Virus record (IMG/VR): IMGVR_UViG_3300048927_000642
Coordinates: 1-24,457 of that record
Origin: a virus
Strand: one strand, 5' to 3'
DNA: 24,457 bases
In this document: positions 6,962-14,001 of the stretch, in pieces
Layout of the letters: every line of letters begins with the position of its first letter
Position numbering within the stretch: the stretch's first letter is position 1
Position numbers and translations under genes: made by a program
Notes under the pieces: model-generated
Told to the model about the DNA's origin: nothing
Database searches by the model: none
What the model saw: the letters and a program-made list of their open reading frames with translations, nothing else

Positions 6962-7685
6962 GCGCTACGTTGAGATGGTGCTGCTGGCGGACGAGGCAGT
7001 CGACTTGGTTGTGAGGGGCATCGCTGGTGCCTTCGGGCTCGGGTCGACTGCCCGGCTCGCCATCCGGCAGGAGCCAAGGCGTCGCCCCGGCGAGGAAGTC
7101 AATTCAGACGACGGGGCGGGCCTTCCGGTCTACCGAGTGCATTCGATTGAGCAGGCCGCGTCCGCGTACCTGCCGACGCGCCCTGGGCCCCGGCAGCAAG
7201 CTCTGGAGTGGTTCAACCCGAAGGACCGTCAGGACGTGATGGAATTCGACCAGAGTGCGCCGATGCGCTCGCGGGCTGCGGCTGATCGTACTCGCCAGTT
7301 GCGGAGTTGGAAGATGCAAGGCTCGCTAACGGTTGTCCCTTCCAGGGGGCCGAGCAGGCTGGTGCTGCATGCAATGGCAGATGCGCAATTGGATGGTCCG
7401 CTTGGCGCCTGGCTGATGCTGTACGCCATCGGTGACGAGAGAGGCTGGCCGTCGGTCTGTCGGCACATGACCGCATGCGGCCATCCGGAGTGGGCCTCTC
7501 TGGAAGCGGTGCGGAGATTGTTGGTTGGCCGTCCCCAGCTGTCCTATCGAGAATCGGCCAAGAACCACGCCCGCCAGGAGCAACGGTTTCGCGCCGAGGT
7601 GCAGTCGGCTGAGAGGCGTTTGCTTGAATGGCTGAGTCGTGCCAGCCGGAGAGTCGCCGCTGCAATGGGCTCTGCCTGCGACTAG
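6942..7685 (+). CDS. Hypothetical protein before the central terminator
   Basis: A 247-residue protein from ATG 6942, chosen because GGGGAGG lies a few bases upstream; it overlaps the preceding ORF by 20 nt. The N-terminal 45 residues form a helix (ERYVEMVLLADEAVDLVVRG). The middle contains ALEWFNPKDRQDVMEFDQ. The C-terminus is basic and helical (ARQEQRFRAEVQSAERRLLEWLSRASRRV). No family is recognised. It lies between the origin and a strong terminator ahead of the virion-type genes. A late-gene regulator such as an antiterminator occupies this place in many lambdoid phages, but no sequence feature confirms that. Confidence 0.65.
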   Translation: MAARDHERYVEMVLLADEAVDLVVRGIAGAFGLGSTARLAIRQEPRRRPGEEVNSDDGAGLPVYRVHSIEQAASAYLPTRPGPRQQALEWFNPKDRQDVMEFDQSAPMRSRAAADRTRQLRSWKMQGSLTVVPSRGPSRLVLHAMADAQLDGPLGAWLMLYAIGDERGWPSVCRHMTACGHPEWASLEAVRRLLVGRPQLSYRESAKNHARQEQRFRAEVQSAERRLLEWLSRASRRVAAAMGSACD

Positions 7686-7777
7686 TAGATCCACATGGAC
7701 GCCAGTGGACGCGGGAGTCAGAAACACCCAAATCCCGACCTATCTAGTAGGGCCCCACATCCCCCAAGGGCGGGCCC

Positions 7778-7815
7778 GGGCGGCAGCCCCCGAAGAGCTG
7801 CCGCCCTCTTTTTTT
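7778..7815 (+). terminator. Strong rho-independent terminator
   Basis: GGGCGGCAGC (7778-7787) pairs perfectly with GCTGCCGCCC (7797-7806) around a 9-nt loop, followed by TCTTTTTTT. It separates the early/replication operon from the ejection-protein genes. The latter therefore need readthrough, antitermination or a promoter between 7816 and 7889. Confidence 0.9.
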
Positions 7816-7889
7816 GTCCTGAGAGGTGCGCGAGACATGCCCTCTTGGTGCAGCCGATCGGGCAACTACCAACGGAGCAACTGAATCCA

Positions 7890-9365
7890 ATGGCCACCTT
7901 CTACGAATCCTTCGAGCAGGGCATGCGGAACGGCATGGCGAGGCGGGAAGCGACAGAAAACCGCAACCGACTGGCGGAGCTTCAGTCTTTGGCGCCGCAG
8001 GTCATTGCAGGTGATCTGACCGCGACAGATCGCGCGTATGCGTTGGACCCTCGCAGCGCCCAAGCCTACCAGGCTGAGGGAAGTCGACAGCAAGAAAAGC
8101 TGGTCGGTTTGGCAAAGAGCTTGAAGAAGTACGACGGCAATCCGCAGCTCCAGGCGGCCGTTTACAACTCAGCTATCCCATACCTGTCCCGTAGCTTTGG
8201 AGAGGGAAATATCCCAAAGGTCTGGGACTCTACGGTAGTGATGCCGATTGTCGATCAAGTGCTGGCGGCCGCCGCAGGCCAGCCTACTGCTCAGGGTGAT
8301 CAGTTCACGCTGTCCCCAGGTTCGAAGCGCTTTGACGCTACTGGCAACGTCGTTGCTGAAGTGCCGTTCGCACCGGCCAGCGCCAACGTGATCGATGTCC
8401 CTGATGGGCGCAATGGGTCTATGAAGATGGTGTGGGATCCGGTAATGCGCCAGCTTGCGCCGTTGCCTGGAGCGATGGCAGGTACGGCAGGGACACCCAC
8501 ATCGATGGCAACTTCCGGGGCGGCCGCAGCGACAACAGTATTCCGGGCTCCCAACGGCGAGATCATAGACATGTCTAAGGTCACCGAGCCTGGGCTGCGC
8601 GAGTCGATCTTGCAGAATCCGGAAGAATGGGGGCTGGTGCCGGACGGTGGTAGTGCACAGCTTCCGGATCGGAATATCTCTCCGCCTGGCGGACTCGGTT
8701 ACACGCCTCCCAAGCAACGAGAGGCGCCCAGCGGCTACACGTACCAAGGGCACAGCCTGACGCCGATCCCAGGTGGTCCTGCGGATAACTCATCTCCACA
8801 AGCAGTGGCGAGTGGTGAGCAGAGCTTGCGGAAGGAGGTGACGCAGAACCTCAAGGACGATCAGGGCGTTCTCTCCATGTATCGCAATGTGCAGGCCGCC
8901 GCCAGCCAGCCAAGTGCGGCGGGCGACCTCAGCATGATCTTCGCGTTTATGAAGATGCTCGATCCCGGCTCGGTGGTACGCGAACAGGAGTTCGCAACTG
9001 CTCAAAACGCGGCAGGGGTTCCGGACCAGGTGCGCAATGCCTACAACAAAGCAATCAGCGGCCAGCGACTAAATCCTGCTCAGCGGCAGGACTTCATGAA
9101 TCAAGCGGCCCAGCTCGCGGCGAATGCAGAGGGGCGGATTACCGGGACGACCCGTAAGTATCAGGACATTGCGCGCCAGTACGGATACCACCCCGTACGC
9201 GGCACGGGCATGGCCGACTTCTCCGGAGTTACAAGCAGCGTAAGTGGTGGTCCGCAGGCAGCCGCTGGTCCTGCTCGGCCTCAGACCGAGGCGGACTTCA
9301 ATGCGCTCCCCAGCGGCTCTCTCTACATCGACCCGGACGATGGTCGAACCTACCGAAAGAGGTAA
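7890..9365 (+). CDS. Phage internal virion / DNA ejection-type protein
   Basis: A 491-residue protein. ATG 7890 is chosen because the frame upstream runs through the terminator; GGAG lies about 12 nt before. The N-terminal 70 residues are helical and charged (FYESFEQGMRNGMARREATENRNRLAELQ). The middle is Gly/Ala/Pro-rich. Residues about 335-430 hold the conserved virion segment: DLSMIFAFMKMLDPGSVVRE, then EFATAQNAAGVPDQVRNAYN, then LNPAQRQDFMNQAAQLAANA. This is seen in many podovirus and siphovirus proteins that travel in the virion and help DNA entry. The C-terminus ends LPSGSLYIDPDDGRTYRKR, a common virion-protein tail motif. The next gene starts 3 nt after its stop. Confidence 0.75.
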   Translation: MATFYESFEQGMRNGMARREATENRNRLAELQSLAPQVIAGDLTATDRAYALDPRSAQAYQAEGSRQQEKLVGLAKSLKKYDGNPQLQAAVYNSAIPYLSRSFGEGNIPKVWDSTVVMPIVDQVLAAAAGQPTAQGDQFTLSPGSKRFDATGNVVAEVPFAPASANVIDVPDGRNGSMKMVWDPVMRQLAPLPGAMAGTAGTPTSMATSGAAAATTVFRAPNGEIIDMSKVTEPGLRESILQNPEEWGLVPDGGSAQLPDRNISPPGGLGYTPPKQREAPSGYTYQGHSLTPIPGGPADNSSPQAVASGEQSLRKEVTQNLKDDQGVLSMYRNVQAAASQPSAAGDLSMIFAFMKMLDPGSVVREQEFATAQNAAGVPDQVRNAYNKAISGQRLNPAQRQDFMNQAAQLAANAEGRITGTTRKYQDIARQYGYHPVRGTGMADFSGVTSSVSGGPQAAAGPARPQTEADFNALPSGSLYIDPDDGRTYRKR

Positions 9366-9368
9366 GCA

Positions 9369-11723
9369 ATGGCGCGTTTCGACGGAATCCCGGTGGATCA
9401 GCCGGTCAAGAGCAAGCCGCGATTCTCCGGGGAGCTCGTGCAACCAAGCGCACCCAATGCGACTGCCGCTTCTCCAGGCCCGCGCAGCCAAGTTGCCCCT
9501 GATGGGTGGCAGTACGGGGCCGCGCGAGATGCGGCCTTCGGCGCTCGCTCGGTCTTACAGAGCGCTGGCGGTCTTCTAGGTGCCATTGGCGGCGACGCAT
9601 TCAACAACTACGTCGTCAACCCTGTCGCGCGCGCTGTAGGTATGCAGGAGGCTCGACCTTACAGGGAGGAGGCCGCAGCCTTGGCCGACCGGCTCAACCT
9701 GCCCAAGGCGCAGACTGCGGAGGATCGCGTTCTCGGAGATGTAGGCGAGGCCTTGGCCGGGACAGGCTTTACCCTTGGCACGGGCGGCGGTCTCAATGCT
9801 TTGGCCGCGACGGCGCCGCGCGCTGCCCAAGCTGGGGTTGCTCCTGCCCTGCGTAGTGCGGCACCTGTGGCGCAGAATCGCTTGGCCAACTTCTTGACCG
9901 CCCAGCCTGGGCTGCAGACTGCATCAGCCGCCGCAGGTAGTGCGGCGGCGTCCGGGACTAAAGAGTCGGGTGGATCCCAGGGGATGCAGCTTTTGGCAGG
10001 CCTCGGTGGCGGTTTTGCACCGGGCACCTTGAGCGGACTCGCCAGTCTCGCCACAGCGGGTCGGGTGAGCGCCGCAGGCGCAGTGCCAACGGCTGCGGCA
10101 GGTGTCGCGCGCCGGGCGGCGAGAGGAACTGACGTCTCGGGTGTTCAGGGGATGGTCGATGACTTTGCCGCTGCGGGCACCTCACCTAGTGTCGGCCAAG
10201 CTACCGGTGGTCGTACCGCTAGCGCCCTTGAAACCTACCTCGGCAATACCCCAGGTGGCTCGGGCCATATTGCTCAGCGCGCTGCTGATCAGGCCGCCGC
10301 CGCGCGTAACGCTACCGATAACCTGTCCAACAGGATATCGGCCGGTGGAGCGGATCTCACTCCGACTCAGGTCGGGACGAACGTGCAACAAGGCATCTAT
10401 GGGCCTGGTGGCTTTGTGGATCGAACCCAGTCGGTTTCGGACCGCTTGTATAGCGAGCTGGATCGCCATCTCCCCTCGGGTGAAATGGTTCCGGTCTCCA
10501 ACGCCCGCGGCGCGCTTCGGGAAATCAACGCTGCGATCAGTGGCGCACCAGAGCTCTCGCATCTATTCGATCAAGCGGCCCTCAAGCAGATCGAGGGGGC
10601 TCTAGTGAGCGACACCACTGGGGGAGCGTCGGTCCTCAGTCGTCCTGGGATGCGTGAGAATGCAGCCGCCTACAGGCAGTACTTGGAACGGCAAGCTCAG
10701 GAAGCGGCGGAGAGGAATGCCCGCAGACAGTCGCTGGGAATGACCGTGATGGAACCCGTGCCGAGTCGAGCCGACATCGAGAAGAACCTGAGCAGTACCT
10801 TGGCAAACATGGCGGATGGAACGCTGCCTTATCAGGCGCTCAAGGAGCTGCGTTCAAAGGTCGGTAAGCAGGTGGGCGCCACGTTCCTTACCCGGGATGC
10901 CGCCCATGCTGAGTGGAAGAAGCTGTACTCGGCCTTGTCTCGCGATATGGAGGCTGCTGCTACAACCCCGGAGGCCAAGAAGGCGTTTGCCCGAGCGAAC
11001 AACTACTACCGGCTCCGAGAGCAACGTTTGGACAGCATCGCCAAGATTGTCCAAAAGGAAGGAGGCCCGGAGGCCGCCTACCAAGCCATGTTCACTGGAG
11101 CTCGCAATGGCGCGACTCCTCTAAGGCGCGTAATGGACTCGCTTCCTGCCCAGGTACGTGCTGACGTAAGCGCATCCTTCCTGCAGCGGATGGGGCGCGC
11201 TAGCAAGGCCAATCAGAACGCTGCTGGCGATGCCTTCTCGATGGAGACGTTCTTGAGCAACTGGGCGGATATCAGCCCCGAGGCTAAGAAGCAGCTGTTC
11301 AGCAATGCGCGCTTCGGGACGGACTACGTCCAGAACGTGAACAAGCTGGCGAGGATGGCTGATTCCATCCGCAGCGGCAGCAAGGTGTTCGGCAACCCGC
11401 CAGGCACAGCCAAGCAGACTGCCCTCGGGGTAACCCTGGGTGGCACCGGACTTATCGCCGGGCAGAGCGCGATGCAGGGAAATCTCAAAGACGCAGCGAT
11501 CGCTGTTGCGTCAACCATGGCGCTGGCTGGCGCCAACAATCTGCTGGCCAGAATGATGACCAACCCCAAGGCGGTTCGCTGGCTTGCCCGGAACACCGAG
11601 CGGGATAGCGGCGACATTGCAGGCCAGATCAACACACTGCTGCAGATCGGTAGGGAAGAGGACGACGACGAGCTGGTTGAGCTGGCTCAGCGCCTTAAGG
11701 CTGAGATGGCCGGAGGCCGTTAG
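9369..11723 (+). CDS. Large phage internal virion / DNA ejection-type protein
   Basis: A 784-residue protein beginning MARFDGIPVDQPVKSKPRFSG, an N-terminal motif shared by large podoviral virion proteins. The sequence is Ala/Gly-rich with long helices. Residues about 100-250 include small-residue, membrane-active-like stretches (GTGFTLGTGGGLNALAATAP; SAAAGSAAASG). The C-terminal third has the pattern WKKLYSALSRDMEAAATTPE, RANNYYRLREQRLD and FSMETFLSNWADISPEAKKQ, typical of phage ejection proteins. Near the end is a hydrophobic patch (AIAVASTMALAGANNLLARM). No transglycosylase motif was seen. It is likely packaged and ejected with DNA, forming a channel with its upstream partner. It overlaps the following minus-strand gene tail to tail by 4 nt. 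Confidence 0.75.
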   Translation: MARFDGIPVDQPVKSKPRFSGELVQPSAPNATAASPGPRSQVAPDGWQYGAARDAAFGARSVLQSAGGLLGAIGGDAFNNYVVNPVARAVGMQEARPYREEAAALADRLNLPKAQTAEDRVLGDVGEALAGTGFTLGTGGGLNALAATAPRAAQAGVAPALRSAAPVAQNRLANFLTAQPGLQTASAAAGSAAASGTKESGGSQGMQLLAGLGGGFAPGTLSGLASLATAGRVSAAGAVPTAAAGVARRAARGTDVSGVQGMVDDFAAAGTSPSVGQATGGRTASALETYLGNTPGGSGHIAQRAADQAAAARNATDNLSNRISAGGADLTPTQVGTNVQQGIYGPGGFVDRTQSVSDRLYSELDRHLPSGEMVPVSNARGALREINAAISGAPELSHLFDQAALKQIEGALVSDTTGGASVLSRPGMRENAAAYRQYLERQAQEAAERNARRQSLGMTVMEPVPSRADIEKNLSSTLANMADGTLPYQALKELRSKVGKQVGATFLTRDAAHAEWKKLYSALSRDMEAAATTPEAKKAFARANNYYRLREQRLDSIAKIVQKEGGPEAAYQAMFTGARNGATPLRRVMDSLPAQVRADVSASFLQRMGRASKANQNAAGDAFSMETFLSNWADISPEAKKQLFSNARFGTDYVQNVNKLARMADSIRSGSKVFGNPPGTAKQTALGVTLGGTGLIAGQSAMQGNLKDAAIAVASTMALAGANNLLARMMTNPKAVRWLARNTERDSGDIAGQINTLLQIGREEDDDELVELAQRLKAEMAGGR

Positions 11724-11911
11724 CTGCCGAAGAAGGCCAGAACCGAGTACACCAGCCCAGCGACTGCGGCGAGGCCTAGGGGGACGGCAACGATGGCCAA
11801 GGCGATGGATCTACCGCCAGCCTTCCCCTCCGGGTAGCGCTGGTTGAAGGCCTCGCTCTTCATGGCGTCCCAGCTCTTCTGGGGAGCGTAGTTGTTGGTC
11901 TTCCAGTCCAT
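11720..11911 (-). CDS. Small single-span membrane protein
   Basis: A 63-residue protein, from the ATG with its first base at 11911, with AAGG about 8 nt upstream. A GTG 15 codons upstream is less likely. The N-terminal 35 residues are soluble and polar (MDWKTNNYAPQKSWDAMKSE). Residues about 37-61 form one hydrophobic span (SIALAIVAVPLGLAAVAGLV). It is the only minus-strand gene inside the central block. This is the arrangement of a moron gene expressed in the integrated state, for example for membrane-level exclusion. The function is unknown. Confidence 0.6.
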   Translation of the reverse strand: MDWKTNNYAPQKSWDAMKSEAFNQRYPEGKAGGRSIALAIVAVPLGLAAVAGLVYSVLAFFGS

Positions 11912-11992
11912 GGCACTGCCTTGATCGGTGTAAGCCGACTGAATCGTAGCACCCACTGAGGGTGGGAGCCCTGCGTAGAGGAATTGATCCCC

Positions 11993-12673
11993 ATGAGGAA
12001 AGAAAGCCCATCAGCAGGCGGCGCCAACCAGCGTGCGGCGCAGCTGGATGTGCCTCTGGAGACCGGCCAGACCCTAGAGGAGAAGTCGGCCAGGCTGATT
12101 GCTGAGGGCATTGCTAGCAATGCCTTCGTCAGCCTGCTGTTTGCACAGCACTCTGGGGTAGCCGGCGGGACCGAGCTAAACGAGCTCGTGAAGTCGACCC
12201 GAGCGGCGGTAGGGCGGGCCGCCAAGGGCGAGACCGACCAGGCCGATGGGCTGCTGACCAGCCAAGCCATTGCCCTGAATGCGGTTTTCTTGGAGATGAG
12301 CCGTCGAGCGGCACTAAACATGGGACAGCACATGGGCGCCATGGAGACCTACATGCGGCTGGCCCTGAAGGCGCAGTCCCAGTGCCGGACCACCCTAGAG
12401 ACCCTGGCCGAGATCAAGAACCCGAGAGCCGTGGCGTTCGTGAAGCAGGCCAACATTGCCGGCGGCCACCAGCAGGTGAACAACCATGCCCCGGTTGAGG
12501 CCGGGCGCGCGGAAAGCAAAAGACGGCCGAACGAACTATTGGAGGAGATCTCAGATGCGCAATGGCTGGACCCCAGAGCGGCGCCGGCGGCAGGCGCAGG
12601 CAATCCAGAACTGGCGACCGTGGGAGCACGCCACCGGCCCGCGCAGCGTCGAAGGAAAGGCCAAGGCGGCTAG
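11993..12673 (+). CDS. Phage-associated protein of the QANIAGGHQQVNN family
   Basis: A 226-residue protein from ATG 11993, with GAGGA about 10 nt upstream; TTG 11984 is less likely. The middle is a helical, conserved region: LTSQAIALNAVFLEMSRRAA, then METYMRLALKAQSQCRTTLETLA, then KQANIAGGHQQVNN. Proteins of this kind are frequent in proteobacterial prophages and islands, usually next to a small basic protein and the small terminase. The biochemical role is unknown. The C-terminus is Arg-rich. Its last 119 nt overlap the next gene in another frame. Confidence 0.7.
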   Translation: MRKESPSAGGANQRAAQLDVPLETGQTLEEKSARLIAEGIASNAFVSLLFAQHSGVAGGTELNELVKSTRAAVGRAAKGETDQADGLLTSQAIALNAVFLEMSRRAALNMGQHMGAMETYMRLALKAQSQCRTTLETLAEIKNPRAVAFVKQANIAGGHQQVNNHAPVEAGRAESKRRPNELLEEISDAQWLDPRAAPAAGAGNPELATVGARHRPAQRRRKGQGG

Positions 12674-12746
12674 AAACGCCTGGAAGGGCGGGGAGCGGAA
12701 GGCGCTCCGTCAGCTGGCCGCTGTCCTTCGGGAAGTCAGGGGCTAA
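12555..12746 (+). CDS. Small basic phage-associated protein (HATGPRS...GK motif)
   Basis: A 63-residue protein, MRNGWTPERRRRQAQAIQNW, then RPWEHATGPRSVEGKAKAAR, then NAWKGGERKALRQLAAVLRE. The W.P..HATGPRT.EGKA..ARNA pattern is familiar from short basic proteins immediately upstream of phage terminase genes. ATG 12555 has GGAGGAG upstream. It overlaps the upstream gene by 119 nt in a different frame. It may bind DNA during packaging, but that is inference from neighbours. The next sequence is a degenerate small-terminase-like stretch. Confidence 0.7.
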   Translation: MRNGWTPERRRRQAQAIQNWRPWEHATGPRSVEGKAKAARNAWKGGERKALRQLAAVLREVRG

Positions 12747-12747
12747 G

Positions 12748-12955
12748 GCAGTGGCTAGCTGGTTACGGCGCGGGGGTTTCCGGACGCCTCTACGCGCGCG
12801 AGCCTGCCGGCCGGCAACCCGGAGTTTTGCGACAAGTACGCGCACGCGCGCGAGGCCGGCCGGATCTTCGGAGTTTTCCGACGCCTTTACGCGGGCGCGC
12901 GATGCGAGCGGAACGGCCTACGTCCGCCCAACGCCCAGTTTTTGGAGTCTCCAAA
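12748..12955 (+). pseudogene. Degenerate small-terminase-like (TerS) remnant
   Basis: No intact ORF covers this stretch. Fragments in shifting frames resemble the small-terminase HTH family pattern WL...peFrdkYaraREa: VASWLRRGGF (from 12751), NPEFCDKYAHAREAGR (12816-12863) and SEFSDAFTRARDASG (about 12868-12912, different frame). At least one frameshift separates them. Its position directly after the HATGPRS protein is where a small terminase is expected. The stretch also coincides with three tandem repeats, so it may now act as DNA rather than as a gene. Confidence 0.45.
12776..12920 (+). repeat. Three tandem imperfect ~48-bp GC-rich repeats
   Basis: Units start at 12776, 12824 and 12873, each opening with GTTT(T/C) and followed by a GAC..., TACGCG, GCGCG core. 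Units 1 and 3 share GACGCCT.TACGCG.GCG. Units 1 and 2 share GCGCGCGAG and GCCGGCCGG. Unit 2 is one base longer, which shifts the reading frame. A tandem array beside terminase-neighbourhood genes could be a packaging or protein-binding site (inference). Confidence 0.55.
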
Positions 12956-12969
12956 AAAGGAGCCGTTCC

Positions 12970-13221
12970 ATGTTGCTTTGCGATGCCCCCCAAGTTCTTT
13001 CGGCAGAGGGGGAGGTGGACTACGTGGACCTGATCACCCGCGCCGGCCTGGCGAAGGACCTGATCGGGAAGATCAACTGGCACTACCTCCTGCATGAGGA
13101 CGGATGCCCTGGGGAGGTCGGTGAGGCGTGTGCCTGTGGCCTGGTCGTGGCCTTCGTAGGCCGGTCCGCTATGGTCATGGTGGATAGCCACTACCGGCAC
13201 AGGGCTGATCCGATCAACTAG
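12970..13221 (+). CDS. Small Cys-containing hypothetical protein
   Basis: An 83-residue protein from ATG 12970, chosen for AAGGAG 8 nt upstream; the frame is open far upstream through the repeats, but no better start exists. The segment WHYLLHEDGCPGEVGEACAC holds two His and three Cys, and a further Cys lies near the N-terminus (LLCDAP). A metal site is possible but not demonstrated. No known family. Confidence 0.6.
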   Translation: MLLCDAPQVLSAEGEVDYVDLITRAGLAKDLIGKINWHYLLHEDGCPGEVGEACACGLVVAFVGRSAMVMVDSHYRHRADPIN

Positions 13222-13316
13222 TCCACTGCGTGGGGTTCTGAAGCCCTAGATCCGTGGTCCACCCTGATAGGATGCAGGCAGGCCCTGGATTGGCCGGGGC
13301 TACCAAGGAGATGGTG

Positions 13317-13799
13317 ATGAGTTATCCCGCCGACGTACTGATTCCTGCCGACGTGGAAGAGCTTGCAGAGGGCACGTTGCTCTATGCAGAGGAAGCTTGG
13401 TGGCTGCGATGCAGCCTCACTGGCTCATTGGGTGTTGTATCGAAAGTTCTGGCTCTTACCGGCCCCCGGGCCGGCCAGATGACCATGTTCTCTAACTCCG
13501 AAGTGCTCGCTCTCAACTCGGACTATGGCTGGGCGATCCGGGTTGAGCATCCGTTGCACTTTGATCTTGCGTCCAGTCCTCTGGCAGCCGTTAGCGTTGG
13601 CCATGCCGGCTCCGTCGGCATCTGGGGCCACATCTACGGCGACGAATCCGCCGTGTACTGCATCTCTCCGTCTGGCGCGGCAGTTGATCCCGCACTGATC
13701 CCCTGGGAAGCGAAGGTTCGCCATCCGTCGTTCGATGTCTGGGTCACGGACAAGAAAACCAAGCTGGCGATTGGGGAGTTGCCCTTGTTCAGCAAGTGA
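13317..13799 (+). CDS. Hypothetical protein
   Basis: A 160-residue protein. ATG 13317 is preferred over ATG 13311, since AAGGAG ends right before 13311. The sequence is beta-rich and acidic (ADVEELAEGTLLYAEEAWWL, then GWAIRVEHPLHFDLASSPLA), with no signal peptide, membrane span or catalytic motif. It is followed by a hairpin and then a 200-bp leader of the next gene, so it probably closes a transcription unit. No family is recognised. Confidence 0.6.
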   Translation: MSYPADVLIPADVEELAEGTLLYAEEAWWLRCSLTGSLGVVSKVLALTGPRAGQMTMFSNSEVLALNSDYGWAIRVEHPLHFDLASSPLAAVSVGHAGSVGIWGHIYGDESAVYCISPSGAAVDPALIPWEAKVRHPSFDVWVTDKKTKLAIGELPLFSK

Positions 13800-13831
13800 A
13801 GCCAGTGGGACTATCGAACTGGCTATGAAGG

Positions 13832-13852
13832 GGGGCAGCTGCAAGCTGCCCC
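13832..13852 (+). terminator. Hairpin, weak terminator candidate
   Basis: GGGGCAGCT (13832-13840) pairs with AGCTGCCCC (13844-13852) around a 3-nt loop. Only scattered T residues follow (TGCTTCGT), so efficient intrinsic termination is uncertain. It lies just after the stop at 13799. Confidence 0.5.
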
Positions 13853-13859
13853 TGCTTCG

Positions 13860-14001
13860 TCACTTGCGGTGACAACGGGTATACATCTCCCGCGGCTGCG
13901 ATAAATAGTTTTGTCAGGCCCTAAAAAAAGTCATCGCGGGCGGCTGTCCCCGGCCGCAACTTCAATAGAATCGAACCCGTAGGGGCGAGGGATCATTCAA
14001 G
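13860..14001 (+). promoter_or_regulatory. Leader region with probable promoter for 14002 gene
   Basis: This 140-bp non-coding stretch has AT-rich parts unusual for the region (TATACAT at about 13880, GATAAATAGTTTTGTCA and CTAAAAAAAG around 13900-13930), then GCGGC...GCCGC inverted repeats near 13940-13965. A promoter here would serve the following gene. No textbook -35/-10 pair at proper spacing was found, so exact elements are not assigned. Confidence 0.3.

Noticed and set aside
7695-7889. N-terminal extension of the first ejection-type protein
   Set aside because: The extension is encoded by the terminator hairpin and its T-run (7778-7815) and has no virion-protein character; ATG 7890 begins the family-like sequence.
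10102-10605. Long overlapping ORFs on both strands within the large ejection gene (also 8169-8753, 9659-10054, 11324-11635)
   Set aside because: High GC keeps shadow frames open; they lack ribosome sites and have Arg/Ser/Pro-rich wrong-frame composition, while the main frame is continuous and family-like.
12562-12969. One long ORF through the tandem repeats to 13221
   Set aside because: The part before 12970 is Arg/Ala/Thr-rich translation of GC-rich repeats and overlaps the HATGPRS gene; a good ribosome site marks ATG 12970.
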